Of a stretch of DNA of 16,614 bases, positions 4,861 through 13,713 are shown piece after piece. Both the position numbers and the translations under genes were made by a program. The notes under the pieces were generated by a model. The model ran no database searches and had not been told where the DNA came from. It saw nothing but the letters and a program-made list of their open reading frames with translations. How positions within the stretch are numbered: position 1 is the first letter of the stretch; every line of letters starts with the position of its first letter. This DNA is from an uncultured Muribaculaceae bacterium (GTDB lineage: Bacteria; Bacteroidota; Bacteroidia; Bacteroidales; Muribaculaceae). The stretch covers positions 1-16,614 of the forward strand of contig CAJTPK010000041.1 in assembly GCA_910578075.1 (NCBI GenBank). The letters run 5' to 3'.

Positions 4861-6559
4861 AGATGATGACCTTGGCGATTCGGCTACCGGAGCGGAGGAT
4901 ATATATGCCGGGAGCAAGATGTGGCATCTCGCCTCCTTTCATGACACCCACCTGGAGTCCTTGCATGTCGTAGATATCGGCATTAAGGACTTCTGTTTCT
5001 TCTGTAATATCCGTCACACCGGCTTCACCATTATATTGATTATTCGCATCCACAGCCGAGACAAACGAGATCACTCCATTGTTCTCGGCGATGTCGGTTA
5101 GCTCCACACCAAGATTCGTGCCACTCCATGAGCGCAACGACGGTGTCGTATTGTAACCGAGGGATTTTACCCTCTTTGTTCCTGGAAACGGATCACCGGT
5201 GCGTGTGGTTTCAGGATATATATATCCCCAATAGTCCTCACCAGTAGGATAATCCTGGATATTGTCAGCCTCCACCAGATCGACATACTGATGTGATTTG
5301 GTGTTGTTCACCTCATTATCCACAAAAACGCTCTGGTTAAAATCCACATGCCATACAAGCATACCATGACCCGGCAGATATTTGTCCCAGCCTGTCTGCT
5401 GACGGTTCTCCACAAGATAGAATTCCTGTTCGCGCTCGGTCTTTATTATGAAAGCCCGGTTGGAATCGGCAAGATTCTCCAACGATTGCGTTCCCGAGGC
5501 AAGCATCTCCGGTTTCATCCAGTCGAGAGCATAACGCTCATAGGCGGAATAATTGGGAGGCGTAAGACCATCATTGTTGTAAGGGCCGTAATCCATCACG
5601 GAGAACTCCTCCGGAGTGAAAGGCACATCCTTGTAGCTCTTATATTCCTCCGCAGTGGAATAAAGATCCGGGAGTCCCATCACATGGCTGAACTCATGCA
5701 CGAACGTGCCTATGCCATCCGGGCGGTCACCATACACATAACTATATCCATCATCGGAGATGCCCACAATGCCGCAGGTCTCATTAGAGCAGGCATAACG
5801 GTCTATATAGACACCGTCAAGTTCCAGCGGATTGCCCGACACAAAATCATTCGGAGCCGTTGCCGTCGATATTTCCCAGGAATGCGGCCAGACCGTGTTT
5901 TCCTGTCCCTCCGTGTCAGCCTCGCCATAACCGGCATAGAACACATAGACATTATCCACATATCCGTTACCGTCACGGTCATACTCACGGAAATCAATCT
6001 CGCTGTCAAGAGCCTTGCAGGCATCAATTATCATCTCATGCGGCCGCTTGTCATTGTCTCTGTTTTTGGGGTCATTCTCTCCATAATATTTCACATTCTG
6101 CGGAAGCGTCACCGGTCCGTAAACGTCAAATTCCGGCTCGAAGAGTCCATTGGAATTATCGATAAACCAATCGCGTGCTGACCCAGTGCCGCCATACGTA
6201 TCAAATCCTTTCTTATTCAGCATTTCGGTGAAATAAGTCTTGGAATCAATCTTGTTATATGGGGCTTTATTCTTAGAGTTGAACTTCACATCCTGAAACT
6301 CCGCGAGAATTACGAGCACCTTCTGTTTGCCGGTGCAGGGGAATGAATAATCATAAAGACCCGGTCCACGCGTAGAGCGCAGATAATCCTTGGCAAACTC
6401 CGGCACCCTGGCACGGAGTCTGTTTTTGCAATGACCGTGCTTCAGCACAACCTTTTCAGTTCCGTCAGGCAATGTAATTTTCACAGGCCGCAGAGCTGGC
6501 TTACCCCACGCACCCGCAGCGACAACAGCAAACGCCGTTGCAATCAATACTTTCTTCAT
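4859..6559 (-). CDS. Secreted M6-family metalloprotease domain protein with C-terminal sorting-like tail
   Basis: This is a 566-residue zinc protease of the immune-inhibitor-A (M6) group. Residues 1-19 are a signal peptide (MKKVLIATAF, ending GAWG). The catalytic motif HEFSHVMGLPD gives zinc ligands His288, His292 and Asp298 with Glu289 as general base. A Met-turn-like SVMDYG follows at 320-325. The motif YDRDGNGYVDN (193-203) looks like the calcium site typical of M6 proteins. The last 40 or so residues (ADIYDMQGLQVG, then APGIYILRSGSRIAKVII) resemble the C-terminal sorting/anchoring tail of Bacteroidetes secreted proteins, possibly for type IX secretion. I start at the ATG at 6559; an ATG 7 codons upstream would spoil the signal peptide. 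It is divergent from susC1 and could supply peptides, but that link is only positional. Confidence 0.93.
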   Translation of the reverse strand: MKKVLIATAFAVVAAGAWGKPALRPVKITLPDGTEKVVLKHGHCKNRLRARVPEFAKDYLRSTRGPGLYDYSFPCTGKQKVLVILAEFQDVKFNSKNKAPYNKIDSKTYFTEMLNKKGFDTYGGTGSARDWFIDNSNGLFEPEFDVYGPVTLPQNVKYYGENDPKNRDNDKRPHEMIIDACKALDSEIDFREYDRDGNGYVDNVYVFYAGYGEADTEGQENTVWPHSWEISTATAPNDFVSGNPLELDGVYIDRYACSNETCGIVGISDDGYSYVYGDRPDGIGTFVHEFSHVMGLPDLYSTAEEYKSYKDVPFTPEEFSVMDYGPYNNDGLTPPNYSAYERYALDWMKPEMLASGTQSLENLADSNRAFIIKTEREQEFYLVENRQQTGWDKYLPGHGMLVWHVDFNQSVFVDNEVNNTKSHQYVDLVEADNIQDYPTGEDYWGYIYPETTRTGDPFPGTKRVKSLGYNTTPSLRSWSGTNLGVELTDIAENNGVISFVSAVDANNQYNGEAGVTDITEETEVLNADIYDMQGLQVGVMKGGEMPHLAPGIYILRSGSRIAKVII

Positions 6560-6684
6560 TTCAATAACTGGTGTAAACATTCGAATTTCAAATAGTCCGC
6601 TAATTTAGCAAAAAAATTCCGTATAACCTCATCCCTTCAACCAACTCCCCAAAATTCCCCACCAACCTCCCCTCCCCCGCGCCT

Positions 6685-6768
6685 CTAAGGACTTTAAAGT
6701 CCTTAGGGTCCTTAAAGTCCTTAAGGTCCTTAGAGTCCTTAAAGTCCCTAAGGTCCTTAAAGCCCCTA
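6685..6768. repeat. 9-bp tandem array (RRGTCCTTA x8) led by a 22-bp palindrome
   Basis: Eight contiguous 9-bp units with consensus RRGTCCTTA occupy 6697-6768 (units 6 and 8 have one or two changes). The left end overlaps a perfect 22-bp palindrome at 6685-6706 with half-site CTAAGGACTTT. The array lies in the 245-bp divergent spacer between the M6 protease and susC1 and ends 36 nt before the susC1 ATG. Read on the minus strand it would encode Lys-Asp-X repeats, but no credible gene contains it. The rest of the spacer (6560-6684) is AT-rich next to the protease and C-rich near 6630-6683; I see no convincing TAnnTTTG promoter in it. Confidence 0.85.
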
Positions 6769-6786
6769 AAGTTTTCCCAAAAACTT
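6769..6786 (+). other. Small hairpin in the susC1 leader
   Basis: AAGTTTT (6769-6775) and AAAACTT (6780-6786) form a perfect 7-bp stem with loop CCCA, directly after the 9-bp array and 18 nt before the susC1 ATG. A role in leader structure is possible; it may be incidental. Confidence 0.35.
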
Positions 6787-6804
6787 ATCTCTAAATTATT
6801 ACGT

Positions 6805-9800
6805 ATGAGAAAATTGTTTTTAATCTTGATGACGCTGATGGCGTGCACATGGAGCCTTTCGGCCCAGACGCGCACCTATCACGGCACAGTGGTGGACGGG
6901 GCCAACAACGAGCCTCTGATCGGCGCCACGATCATGCCCCTCGGTGGCGGACAGGGTGTCGCAACCGACGTTGAAGGTAAGTTTACCCTTAATGTTCCTG
7001 CCAACGTGCGTCAGGTGAAGGTCAGCTATGTCGGCTACACCTCGCAGACAGTCAACGTGCAGAACAATATGGTGATCCATCTTCACTCCACATCCTCCAA
7101 CCTTGACGACGTGGTAGTGGTAGCCTACGGTACAGCCAACAAGGAGTCGCTTACCGGTTCCGTGGCAGTGGTAGGCAGCAAGGAGATCGAGGATCGTCCC
7201 GTAACCTCCGTGACCGCCGCACTCGAGGGCAACGCCCCCGGTGTGCAGGTGAACAACTCGGTCGGTTATCCCGGTGCCGCTCCATCAATCCTTATCCGTG
7301 GTTATAATACCATCAACGGTGTAAGCAATCCTCTTTACGTTGTTGACGGTGTCGTTTTCGAAGGTTCCATCTCCGATCTCAACCCGGCTGACATCGAATC
7401 AATGTCAGTATTGAAGGATGCTGCTTCCGCGGCTCTTTATGGTAACCGTGGTGCCAATGGTGTCATCCTTATAACTACAAAGAAAGCCAAGACTGTCGGT
7501 AAAGTTGACGTTACTCTGCAGGTTCGTCAGGGTATGTACAACCGCGGACTACCTTTCTATGACAGGATGAATGCCAATCAGTTCATGCAGACATATTTTG
7601 ATGCCATGACAAATTGGGCTGAGCCTCAGCTTGGCGGAACACATGCAGATGCCATCGATTACATGCGTGAATACTTCTTCGAGTATGCAAATTCAAATAT
7701 CTATGGCAAACCGGCAACCGAGCTCTTCGATGCCAATGGTAAGTTTATAGGTGGCAATCCTCTCGCAGGTTACACAGACCTTGACTGGTGGGATGCAGTA
7801 TCACGCAATGGCTACCGTCAGGAGTACAATGTGAACGCAGCAGGTGCTACCGATAAGTTCAATGTATTTGCATCAGCCGGTTATCTTAAGGAAAACGGCT
7901 ACATGCTTCAGACAGATTTCGAGCGTTTCAATGGTCGTATCAATGCGAACTTCCAGCCTGTAAGCTATTTCAAGATGGGCTTGAATCTTGCCGGAATGTA
8001 TACGAAATCAAACGCAAACATCACTTCAAAAAATGCGGAAGGTTATGTAAGCAACCCGTTCCTTGTGCAGGATAAGGCTCCTATCTATCCTTATTATGCT
8101 CATGATCCTGAAACCGGAGCAGTCCTTTATGATGAAGTAACAGGTCAGCCGATCTGGAATACCGCTTCTTATCTTGGATCAGATGGCGTTAACGTTGCCT
8201 GGACAAACCGTCTTGACAAGAAAGAGACAACAGCTGCCGTAATAGACGCATCTCTTTTCGGAACATTCGTTATTCCTTATGGTTTTGAACTTACTGTTCG
8301 CGGCAATATCCATCGTGACAAGACAAACCAGTGGAATTATATGAATAATCTCAACGGCTCAGGTCTTGCAGCTAACGGACGTCTGTATCAGTATGATTAT
8401 GAATACAAGAATCATACATTCATGCAGACTCTTACATGGAATCATGATTATGGTTTACATCATGTAGATGCTCTTCTCAACCACGAGAACTACCAGTATA
8501 CAATGGGTTACCATACTGTTAACGTTCAGAATCAGGTGCTTCCTGAAATATACTCACTTTCCAACTTCACTGAGACCAACCCTGCTTCGCAGTCAACCAC
8601 TCAGCTTACACAGGAGTCATATCTCGGTCGTGCACGCTATAACTACGATCAGAAATACTTCCTTGAGGCTTCTATCCGCCGCGACGGATCATCTTATTTC
8701 GACAAGGAAAACCGTTGGGGTACATTCTGGAGCGTAGGTGGCAGCTGGACAATCTCAAAGGAGAAATTCATGCGCAATCTCACATGGGTCAACTTCCTCA
8801 AACTCCGCGCTGCTTACGGTTCTGTAGGTAACAATGCGTCTGCAGGTGCATATGCTTACTACACAATGTATGAGCTCAACAACTTCGGTGGTATCGCAAC
8901 TGTGCTTCCTTCTACCTTGGCATCCAAGAATCTCCGCTGGGAGGCTACCAAGACATTTGACGTAGCTCTTGAGGGTTCACTCTTTGATGACCGCTTCAAC
9001 TTCAGCATCGGTTACTTCAACAAGCGCAACACAGACTTGATCTTCAATGTAACCAAGCCTCTTTCCGGCGGTTCAATCTTCGATCCTTCATATTCATTCG
9101 GTACCAATCCTTCTGAACTCCAGAACATCGGTACGATGCAGAATATCGGTTGGGAGCTTTCATTCGGGGTTGACATTATCCGTAATAAGAATGTGAAGTG
9201 GAACTTCAATATTGATGCCACTTTCATGAAGAATAAGATCATCAAACTTCCCGAGGGTCATGACATGCCCGGTAACGGTTGGTTCCTCGGCAAGAGCTTA
9301 GGTTCTATCTACACAACTACATGGAATGGTGTCGACCGCGTTACAGGTCAGTCTCTTTATGAGATCGATCCTAATGCTGCTTCCCTCACATATTGGGATG
9401 AGAACGGCACCCAGCATCAGAATGAGAGCCAGTTCCTCAACTACCTTGCAAATGCTGCAAATACCGGAGCGCTTTACGCTGTGAAAGAGGGTGACGGCTA
9501 CAAATATTACACTACCACACCTGCTTACGCAACACGTAAAGTTCAGGCTGACGCGTTCCCGACTGTTTACGGTTCGTTTGGCACAAACTTCTCATGGAAA
9601 GGCATCAACATCGGTATGCTCTTCACTTACAGCCTCGGTGGTAAGATCTACGATACAACTTATGCAGGTTTGATGGGTGTTACAAACGCACCTGCCGCAA
9701 TCCATAAGGATGTTCTCAACTCTTGGACTCAGAAACCTGAGGGTGTTGCAGATCATGCGGTTGAAAATGTGCAGATTGGCAACTACGGTTCATTCCCGGT

Positions 9801-10128
9801 TTATATCATCAACAATGATGACATCGATCCTAACCTGATCCCCCAGGTGAATGCCGCTAATTCAGCAAACAACAACGCAGGTTCTTCACGTTGGCTTACC
9901 AGCAGAAACTACCTCGTGTTCAAGAACCTGAATGTATCTTATGACCTTCCCGCAAAATGGGTGAGCGCGATGAAGATGCAGAACATCAATATCGGAGTAT
10001 CCATCGACAACCTCTTCACTGCTACAGCTCGCAAGGGTATGAACCCGCAGTATGGTTTCGGAAGTTCACAGGGTAAATATTATGTTCCCGCTCGAGTATT
10101 CTCATTCCAGCTGAATGTGAAATTCTAA
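6805..10128 (+). CDS. SusC/RagA-family TonB-linked outer-membrane transporter (susC1)
   Basis: This 1107-residue protein is the outer-membrane channel of a SusCD uptake pair, powered by TonB and capped by its SusD partner. Residues 1-20 are a signal peptide (ending SLSA). Residues 23-95 form the carboxypeptidase-regulatory-like domain (GTVVDGANNEPLIGATI, VSYVGYTSQ). A TonB-box-like DDVVVVAYGT lies at 101-110. The plug has NAPGVQV (143-149), ILIRG and PLYVVDGVV, ending near DIESMSVLKDAASAALYG (197-213) and GVILITTKK. The barrel ends with the family-typical aromatic terminus QLNVKF. Full length for the family. susD1 starts 27 bp downstream, so the two form an operon. The first ~460 bp are GC-richer at third positions than the rest, suggesting a mosaic. 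The substrate (glycan or peptide) cannot be inferred. Confidence 0.97.
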   Translation: MRKLFLILMTLMACTWSLSAQTRTYHGTVVDGANNEPLIGATIMPLGGGQGVATDVEGKFTLNVPANVRQVKVSYVGYTSQTVNVQNNMVIHLHSTSSNLDDVVVVAYGTANKESLTGSVAVVGSKEIEDRPVTSVTAALEGNAPGVQVNNSVGYPGAAPSILIRGYNTINGVSNPLYVVDGVVFEGSISDLNPADIESMSVLKDAASAALYGNRGANGVILITTKKAKTVGKVDVTLQVRQGMYNRGLPFYDRMNANQFMQTYFDAMTNWAEPQLGGTHADAIDYMREYFFEYANSNIYGKPATELFDANGKFIGGNPLAGYTDLDWWDAVSRNGYRQEYNVNAAGATDKFNVFASAGYLKENGYMLQTDFERFNGRINANFQPVSYFKMGLNLAGMYTKSNANITSKNAEGYVSNPFLVQDKAPIYPYYAHDPETGAVLYDEVTGQPIWNTASYLGSDGVNVAWTNRLDKKETTAAVIDASLFGTFVIPYGFELTVRGNIHRDKTNQWNYMNNLNGSGLAANGRLYQYDYEYKNHTFMQTLTWNHDYGLHHVDALLNHENYQYTMGYHTVNVQNQVLPEIYSLSNFTETNPASQSTTQLTQESYLGRARYNYDQKYFLEASIRRDGSSYFDKENRWGTFWSVGGSWTISKEKFMRNLTWVNFLKLRAAYGSVGNNASAGAYAYYTMYELNNFGGIATVLPSTLASKNLRWEATKTFDVALEGSLFDDRFNFSIGYFNKRNTDLIFNVTKPLSGGSIFDPSYSFGTNPSELQNIGTMQNIGWELSFGVDIIRNKNVKWNFNIDATFMKNKIIKLPEGHDMPGNGWFLGKSLGSIYTTTWNGVDRVTGQSLYEIDPNAASLTYWDENGTQHQNESQFLNYLANAANTGALYAVKEGDGYKYYTTTPAYATRKVQADAFPTVYGSFGTNFSWKGINIGMLFTYSLGGKIYDTTYAGLMGVTNAPAAIHKDVLNSWTQKPEGVADHAVENVQIGNYGSFPVYIINNDDIDPNLIPQVNAANSANNNAGSSRWLTSRNYLVFKNLNVSYDLPAKWVSAMKMQNINIGVSIDNLFTATARKGMNPQYGFGSSQGKYYVPARVFSFQLNVKF
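7150..7266 (+). repeat. Inverted near-identical plug segment, copy in susC1
   Basis: These 117 bp match 16498-16614 in the opposite orientation with only three mismatches, all synonymous (Asp, Ala and Gly codons). The match starts at CTTACCGGTTCC and ends sharply after AACTCGGTCGGT, where the next codons differ. It encodes residues 116-154 of SusC1. The other copy runs off the window, so the true left boundary may lie upstream of 7150. Confidence 0.9.
8938..9050 (+). repeat. Inverted near-identical barrel segment, copy in susC1
   Basis: These 113 bp match 14717-14829 in inverted orientation at 105 positions, including a perfect 59-bp run (8965-9023 against 14744-14802). They encode the barrel stretch around LFDDRFNFSIGYFNKRNTD. 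Identity at silent positions points to recent duplication or gene conversion. Confidence 0.85.
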
Positions 10129-10155
10129 GTTGTAAACTTTAACAAAGTAAAAATT

Positions 10156-11901
10156 ATGAACAAGATATTAAAAGGATTCGCAATATCGGCTGTGGCTCTC
10201 GGTATGACCGCCTGCTCTGAGAATTATCTCAATCAGCCGCCGATCGACTCCATCACCGATGAGCAGCTTTCTGAGTCGCTTGAAGGTATGAAGGCTGCAA
10301 TGAACGGTATTGCCCAGACAATGTACATCATGTACAACAGTGGTGCTACCGAGCGCTATGGAAACGGTGAGGCTTATTTCCAGACTTATTACGGTGATTC
10401 TCCCAGTCCTGACTTCGCTTGCTCTTGGCTTTGGGGATCCCAGGCGCAGTATCAGCCCTGGACATTCATGACCCGTGACACCGATTCAGGTGGCTCATAT
10501 GCATGGATGTATGCCTATACGCTCATCAACCAGGCTAACACAATCATCGAGAAAATCGATGGTGTCTCAGCCGAACAGAGTGAGAAAGACAACATCAAGG
10601 CTCAGGCTCTTACAATCCGTGCACATGCTTACACACGTCTGATGCAGGTTTACGGTCCCCGCTACGAGGATAGCAAGGGTGGGGATGAGCTTACTGTGGT
10701 TCTTCGTCTGACTCCCGGAACAGATCCGATGCCATTGTCTGATTATAAGACTGTGATGAAGCAGATCTATAAAGACCTTGATGACGCCCTGGATCTTTAT
10801 GAAAGTGCCAACATCGCACGTACCGAGGGCTGGATGCCTGATGCAGATGTGGCTCGCGGTATCTACTCCCGTATTGCCATGATAAACCATGACTGGGCAA
10901 CCGCTCAGAAAATGGCTCACGATGCCCGTAAGGATTATCCTATCATGAGTGCAGATGAATATGTGGCAGGTTTTGCAGATCCTAACGACGAATGGATGTG
11001 GTTCAACAACCGCGACCGCTCAAACAATGGTTACTACTCCTGGGGCGCAAGTTTCTCCTGCAATGGCGGATATTCAACCAACTACAACTGGTCTGCTTCG
11101 GGAGGTCAGATGAGCTGGAGACTTTACAAAGAGGTTTACGACAAGTATCCTGATGCTGACGTTCGCTGCGATCTCTACTGGATGCCTGATAAAGTCAACT
11201 GGTTTGCTGATTACGGCTTTAAAGAGGAAGATTTCTGGGATACCAACTACGTGCTTCCCGCTTATCTCAACATGTGGCTGAAAGATCCTTATATGACAGC
11301 TGCAATCTCAATGTGGACACTGTCTATGCAGCCTCAGGGATACTCTGGCGCGTTCAATATCTGGCTTGGATTTACACCCACTATGTCGAATGCACAGATT
11401 GAAGGTTATTTCGCAGCATTAAAGCAGGCAGGTTATCAGGATCGCGTGCAGTTTGGTGCGCAGTTGAAATTCTGGTCATCAAAACCTGACCTTGGAGATG
11501 CCAACCATCCCTTCATGCGTGCTTCCGAGCTTCTTCTCAACGAGGCTGAGGCAGCTCTTGAGCAAGGAGACGAGATCACAGCCAAAGCTTGTCTTGTAGA
11601 GCTCAACAGCAAACGAATCTCCGGATACGCTTGCACAGCATCAGGAGATGCACTCAAAGAGGAGCTCCGTCTCTATCGTCGTATGGAGCTTTGGGGCGAG
11701 GGTGATACATGGTTCTCTTTCAAACGCTGGAACATCACGGCAACACGTGACTCTTGGAAAGCCGGTGATCCAACCTCTGGAAACTTCATGGACGCATACA
11801 AAGGCTCATGGGCTCCCACCTACGGCAATGGCTGGAGATACCAGATTCCACGTTCTGAGAAAGATTACAACCCCTATATCAATTCGCAGCTCAATCTTTA
11901 A
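10156..11901 (+). CDS. SusD/RagB-family surface lipoprotein (susD1)
   Basis: This 581-residue partner of SusC1 is the lid that binds substrate outside the cell. The lipoprotein signal ends at Cys20 (LGMTAC), followed by Ser-Glu. Family hallmarks are the N-terminal NYLNQPPIDSITDEQL, the helical INQANTIIEKID region (about 119), AQALTIRAHAYTRLMQVYG (about 150-168), MRASELLLNEAEAAL (about 455-469), RRMELWGEGDTWFSFKRWN (about 510-528) and the C-terminal RSEKDYNPYINSQLNL. It starts 27 bp after susC1 with an A-rich leader and no separate promoter. A strong terminator follows 14 bp after the stop. The substrate-binding middle part differs strongly from SusD2, so the two pairs probably take up different ligands. 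Confidence 0.96.
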   Translation: MNKILKGFAISAVALGMTACSENYLNQPPIDSITDEQLSESLEGMKAAMNGIAQTMYIMYNSGATERYGNGEAYFQTYYGDSPSPDFACSWLWGSQAQYQPWTFMTRDTDSGGSYAWMYAYTLINQANTIIEKIDGVSAEQSEKDNIKAQALTIRAHAYTRLMQVYGPRYEDSKGGDELTVVLRLTPGTDPMPLSDYKTVMKQIYKDLDDALDLYESANIARTEGWMPDADVARGIYSRIAMINHDWATAQKMAHDARKDYPIMSADEYVAGFADPNDEWMWFNNRDRSNNGYYSWGASFSCNGGYSTNYNWSASGGQMSWRLYKEVYDKYPDADVRCDLYWMPDKVNWFADYGFKEEDFWDTNYVLPAYLNMWLKDPYMTAAISMWTLSMQPQGYSGAFNIWLGFTPTMSNAQIEGYFAALKQAGYQDRVQFGAQLKFWSSKPDLGDANHPFMRASELLLNEAEAALEQGDEITAKACLVELNSKRISGYACTASGDALKEELRLYRRMELWGEGDTWFSFKRWNITATRDSWKAGDPTSGNFMDAYKGSWAPTYGNGWRYQIPRSEKDYNPYINSQLNL

Positions 11902-11915
11902 TTCTTAAAGAACAC

Positions 11916-11957
11916 AACTAAAAACCCGCGACGGATTTCCGTCGCGGGTTTTTAGTT
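11916..11957. terminator. Bidirectional intrinsic terminator between the convergent susCD operons
   Basis: A perfect 19-bp inverted repeat (11916-11934 and 11939-11957) encloses loop ATTT. The GC-rich core CCCGCGACGG/CCGTCGCGGG is flanked by A/T runs on both sides, so either strand yields a stem followed by U residues. It lies 14 bp after susD1 and 20 bp after susD2 (which ends at 11978 on the minus strand) and serves both operons. Confidence 0.93.
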
Positions 11958-11977
11958 TAATTGAATTTGATTCGGGA

Positions 11978-13699
11978 TTATTGCAGGAACATCTCGGGTT
12001 TAACCTCCGGGTTGTAGTCTGACTCGGTTCTTGAAAGTCCCCAACGCCATCCGTCTTTCTCTGAAGGCTGGATGTTTACGGCATTGACAACCGGACAGTT
12101 TCCGGATGTAGGATCGTTTGCAATCCATGCACGGCGAACCATCGGAAGATTCCAACGCTTGAAGTCTGACCAGTTCTGACCTTCACCCCAAAGCTCGATA
12201 CGGCGGGTAAGACGAATCTCATCAAGTAGTGCCTGTCCTGAAGCGGTGCAGTTGTAAGGTGCGATTCGCTGGCTGTTCAATTCTTTCAGACAACTTTTGG
12301 CTGTTGTCTCGTCACCTGCCATATAAGCAGCCTCAGCTTCAGCAAGTACCATCTCGCAAGCTCTCATATAGGGATATGAACAAGCTGTGTAGCCACCTTT
12401 ACCCCAGAACTTATACTGAGATCCAAAGAAGTTAGAACAGATTGCGACACCGGTATCTGTGTTTGCAAGGTAAGGCATATACCAGTCGCTGGTATCCATG
12501 CGTTCTGACATCTCGTCAAACTGCATCATGCTGTAATATGCAGACAGCATCAGCATGTTGCCGTTGAAGCGCATAGTGGAAGCATTCACACTTGTAGTTT
12601 TCCAGAAGTCGTCTTCTGTGAAGCCAAAGCCTGCGAGCTGCGGATTATAGCCTACAGCAGCGTCAATCTTGTCGGGGGTAAGGAACCAGTCGCGGCGGAT
12701 ATCATTGGGATCAAGCTGGCGATAAAGGTCAATATTGATTGAGCCTGTGCCGCGCTGCCACGTCTGTGTGTAACGGCCGTTGCAAGCGAAATGCACACCC
12801 CAAGACCAGTAACCTACGATACTTGCCTCATCGTTAGATGAACACCACATATCATCGTCTGTCGGCTCAACAAATCCCATAAGAGACTGCTCCGCTGTAC
12901 GCAGTGTGTATTTCTGACGTGCATCATGAGCCATAGTCTGTGCTTTAGCCCAATCGTGCTTGATAAGAGCTGCGCGGGCATAAAGACCCTGGGCAACGGA
13001 TTTGTCAGGAGCCCATTTGAAAGAACGGTTCTGACCGGCAGAAGCGTCATAGAGAGAGATCGCTTTGTCAAGATCATCATAAATAAGCTGAAGAACATCC
13101 TTCATCTTTGAAAGAGCTACGTTTTCTGTGCTCGGAACAGTGCGGATGACACAAACGTAGGTCTCACCATTGTTACTGTCTTCCCAACGCGGTGCATAGA
13201 ACTGAAGAAGTTTGATATATGCATGGGCGCGGATAGTCAAAGCCTGTGCCACAACAAAATCCTTTTCAGCCTGTGAGCCGTTTGTCTCGGGACCGACAGC
13301 TACGATAATCTGGTTAGCCTGGTTTATGAGGTTGTAGGGATACATCCACAGAACCTGAGTATACCACGTGTTTGTAGTGGTCATCGCTCCCCAGTTGTAG
13401 TTGGTGTTTGAGAAATAGTTAGAAGTCAGGTTTCCGAAATAGTCGGGACCGAAGCTGTCATTGAAAACGGTGTTGACATATGTCTCGCCTATATTCTGAT
13501 TGCTACCGACCGTATATCCGTCGTACATCGCACGGCACAGACCGTTAAGCGCCACTTTCGCGCCTGCGACATCATCAGCGATGATATTTGTGCCGAGGTC
13601 GGTAACCGGATCAACCTGCAGATAATCGCTCTCGCAAGAAGCAAGCGAACCGGCAAGTATCAATGCGGCCAAACCGTTATATATTCTTGATCTTTTCAT
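11978..13699 (-). CDS. SusD/RagB-family surface lipoprotein (susD2)
   Basis: This 573-residue SusD-type lipoprotein is encoded on the minus strand, 14 bp downstream of susC2. Its lipobox LASC places the lipidated Cys at residue 22, followed by Glu-Ser-Asp, an acidic context compatible with surface export. SusD hallmarks are NLINQANQIIVAVG (about 123), VVAQALTIRAHAYIKLLQFYAPRWEDS (two halves, about 148-175), MRACEMVLAEAEAAYMAGDE (about 450), RRIELWGEGQNWSDFKRWN (about 505-523) and ESDYNPEVKPEMFLQ at the end. It is clearly paralogous to SusD1 at both ends but different in the middle (for example residues 200-430), as expected if ligand specificity has diverged. Confidence 0.96.
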   Translation of the reverse strand: MKRSRIYNGLAALILAGSLASCESDYLQVDPVTDLGTNIIADDVAGAKVALNGLCRAMYDGYTVGSNQNIGETYVNTVFNDSFGPDYFGNLTSNYFSNTNYNWGAMTTTNTWYTQVLWMYPYNLINQANQIIVAVGPETNGSQAEKDFVVAQALTIRAHAYIKLLQFYAPRWEDSNNGETYVCVIRTVPSTENVALSKMKDVLQLIYDDLDKAISLYDASAGQNRSFKWAPDKSVAQGLYARAALIKHDWAKAQTMAHDARQKYTLRTAEQSLMGFVEPTDDDMWCSSNDEASIVGYWSWGVHFACNGRYTQTWQRGTGSINIDLYRQLDPNDIRRDWFLTPDKIDAAVGYNPQLAGFGFTEDDFWKTTSVNASTMRFNGNMLMLSAYYSMMQFDEMSERMDTSDWYMPYLANTDTGVAICSNFFGSQYKFWGKGGYTACSYPYMRACEMVLAEAEAAYMAGDETTAKSCLKELNSQRIAPYNCTASGQALLDEIRLTRRIELWGEGQNWSDFKRWNLPMVRRAWIANDPTSGNCPVVNAVNIQPSEKDGWRWGLSRTESDYNPEVKPEMFLQ

Positions 13700-13713
13700 A
13701 AATTTTATTGTTT

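Noticed and set aside
5348..6181. 277-residue open frame on the plus strand
   Set aside because: It is antisense to the M6 protease, whose motifs and signal peptide are intact; the plus-frame product is rich in His, Ile and Arg with no recognisable domain.
6560..6610. Promoter for the M6 protease (TATTTG near 6590 on the minus strand)
   Set aside because: It lacks the full TAnnTTTG pattern and no properly spaced -33 box was seen, so I do not list it.
6697..6768. Possible CRISPR array
   Set aside because: The units are 9 bp and directly contiguous with no spacers, and no cas genes are present.
6600..6875. 91-residue minus-strand frame with Lys-Asp-X repeats
   Set aside because: Its start lies inside susC1 and its repetitive part is simply the translated 9-bp array; there is no signal of a real protein.
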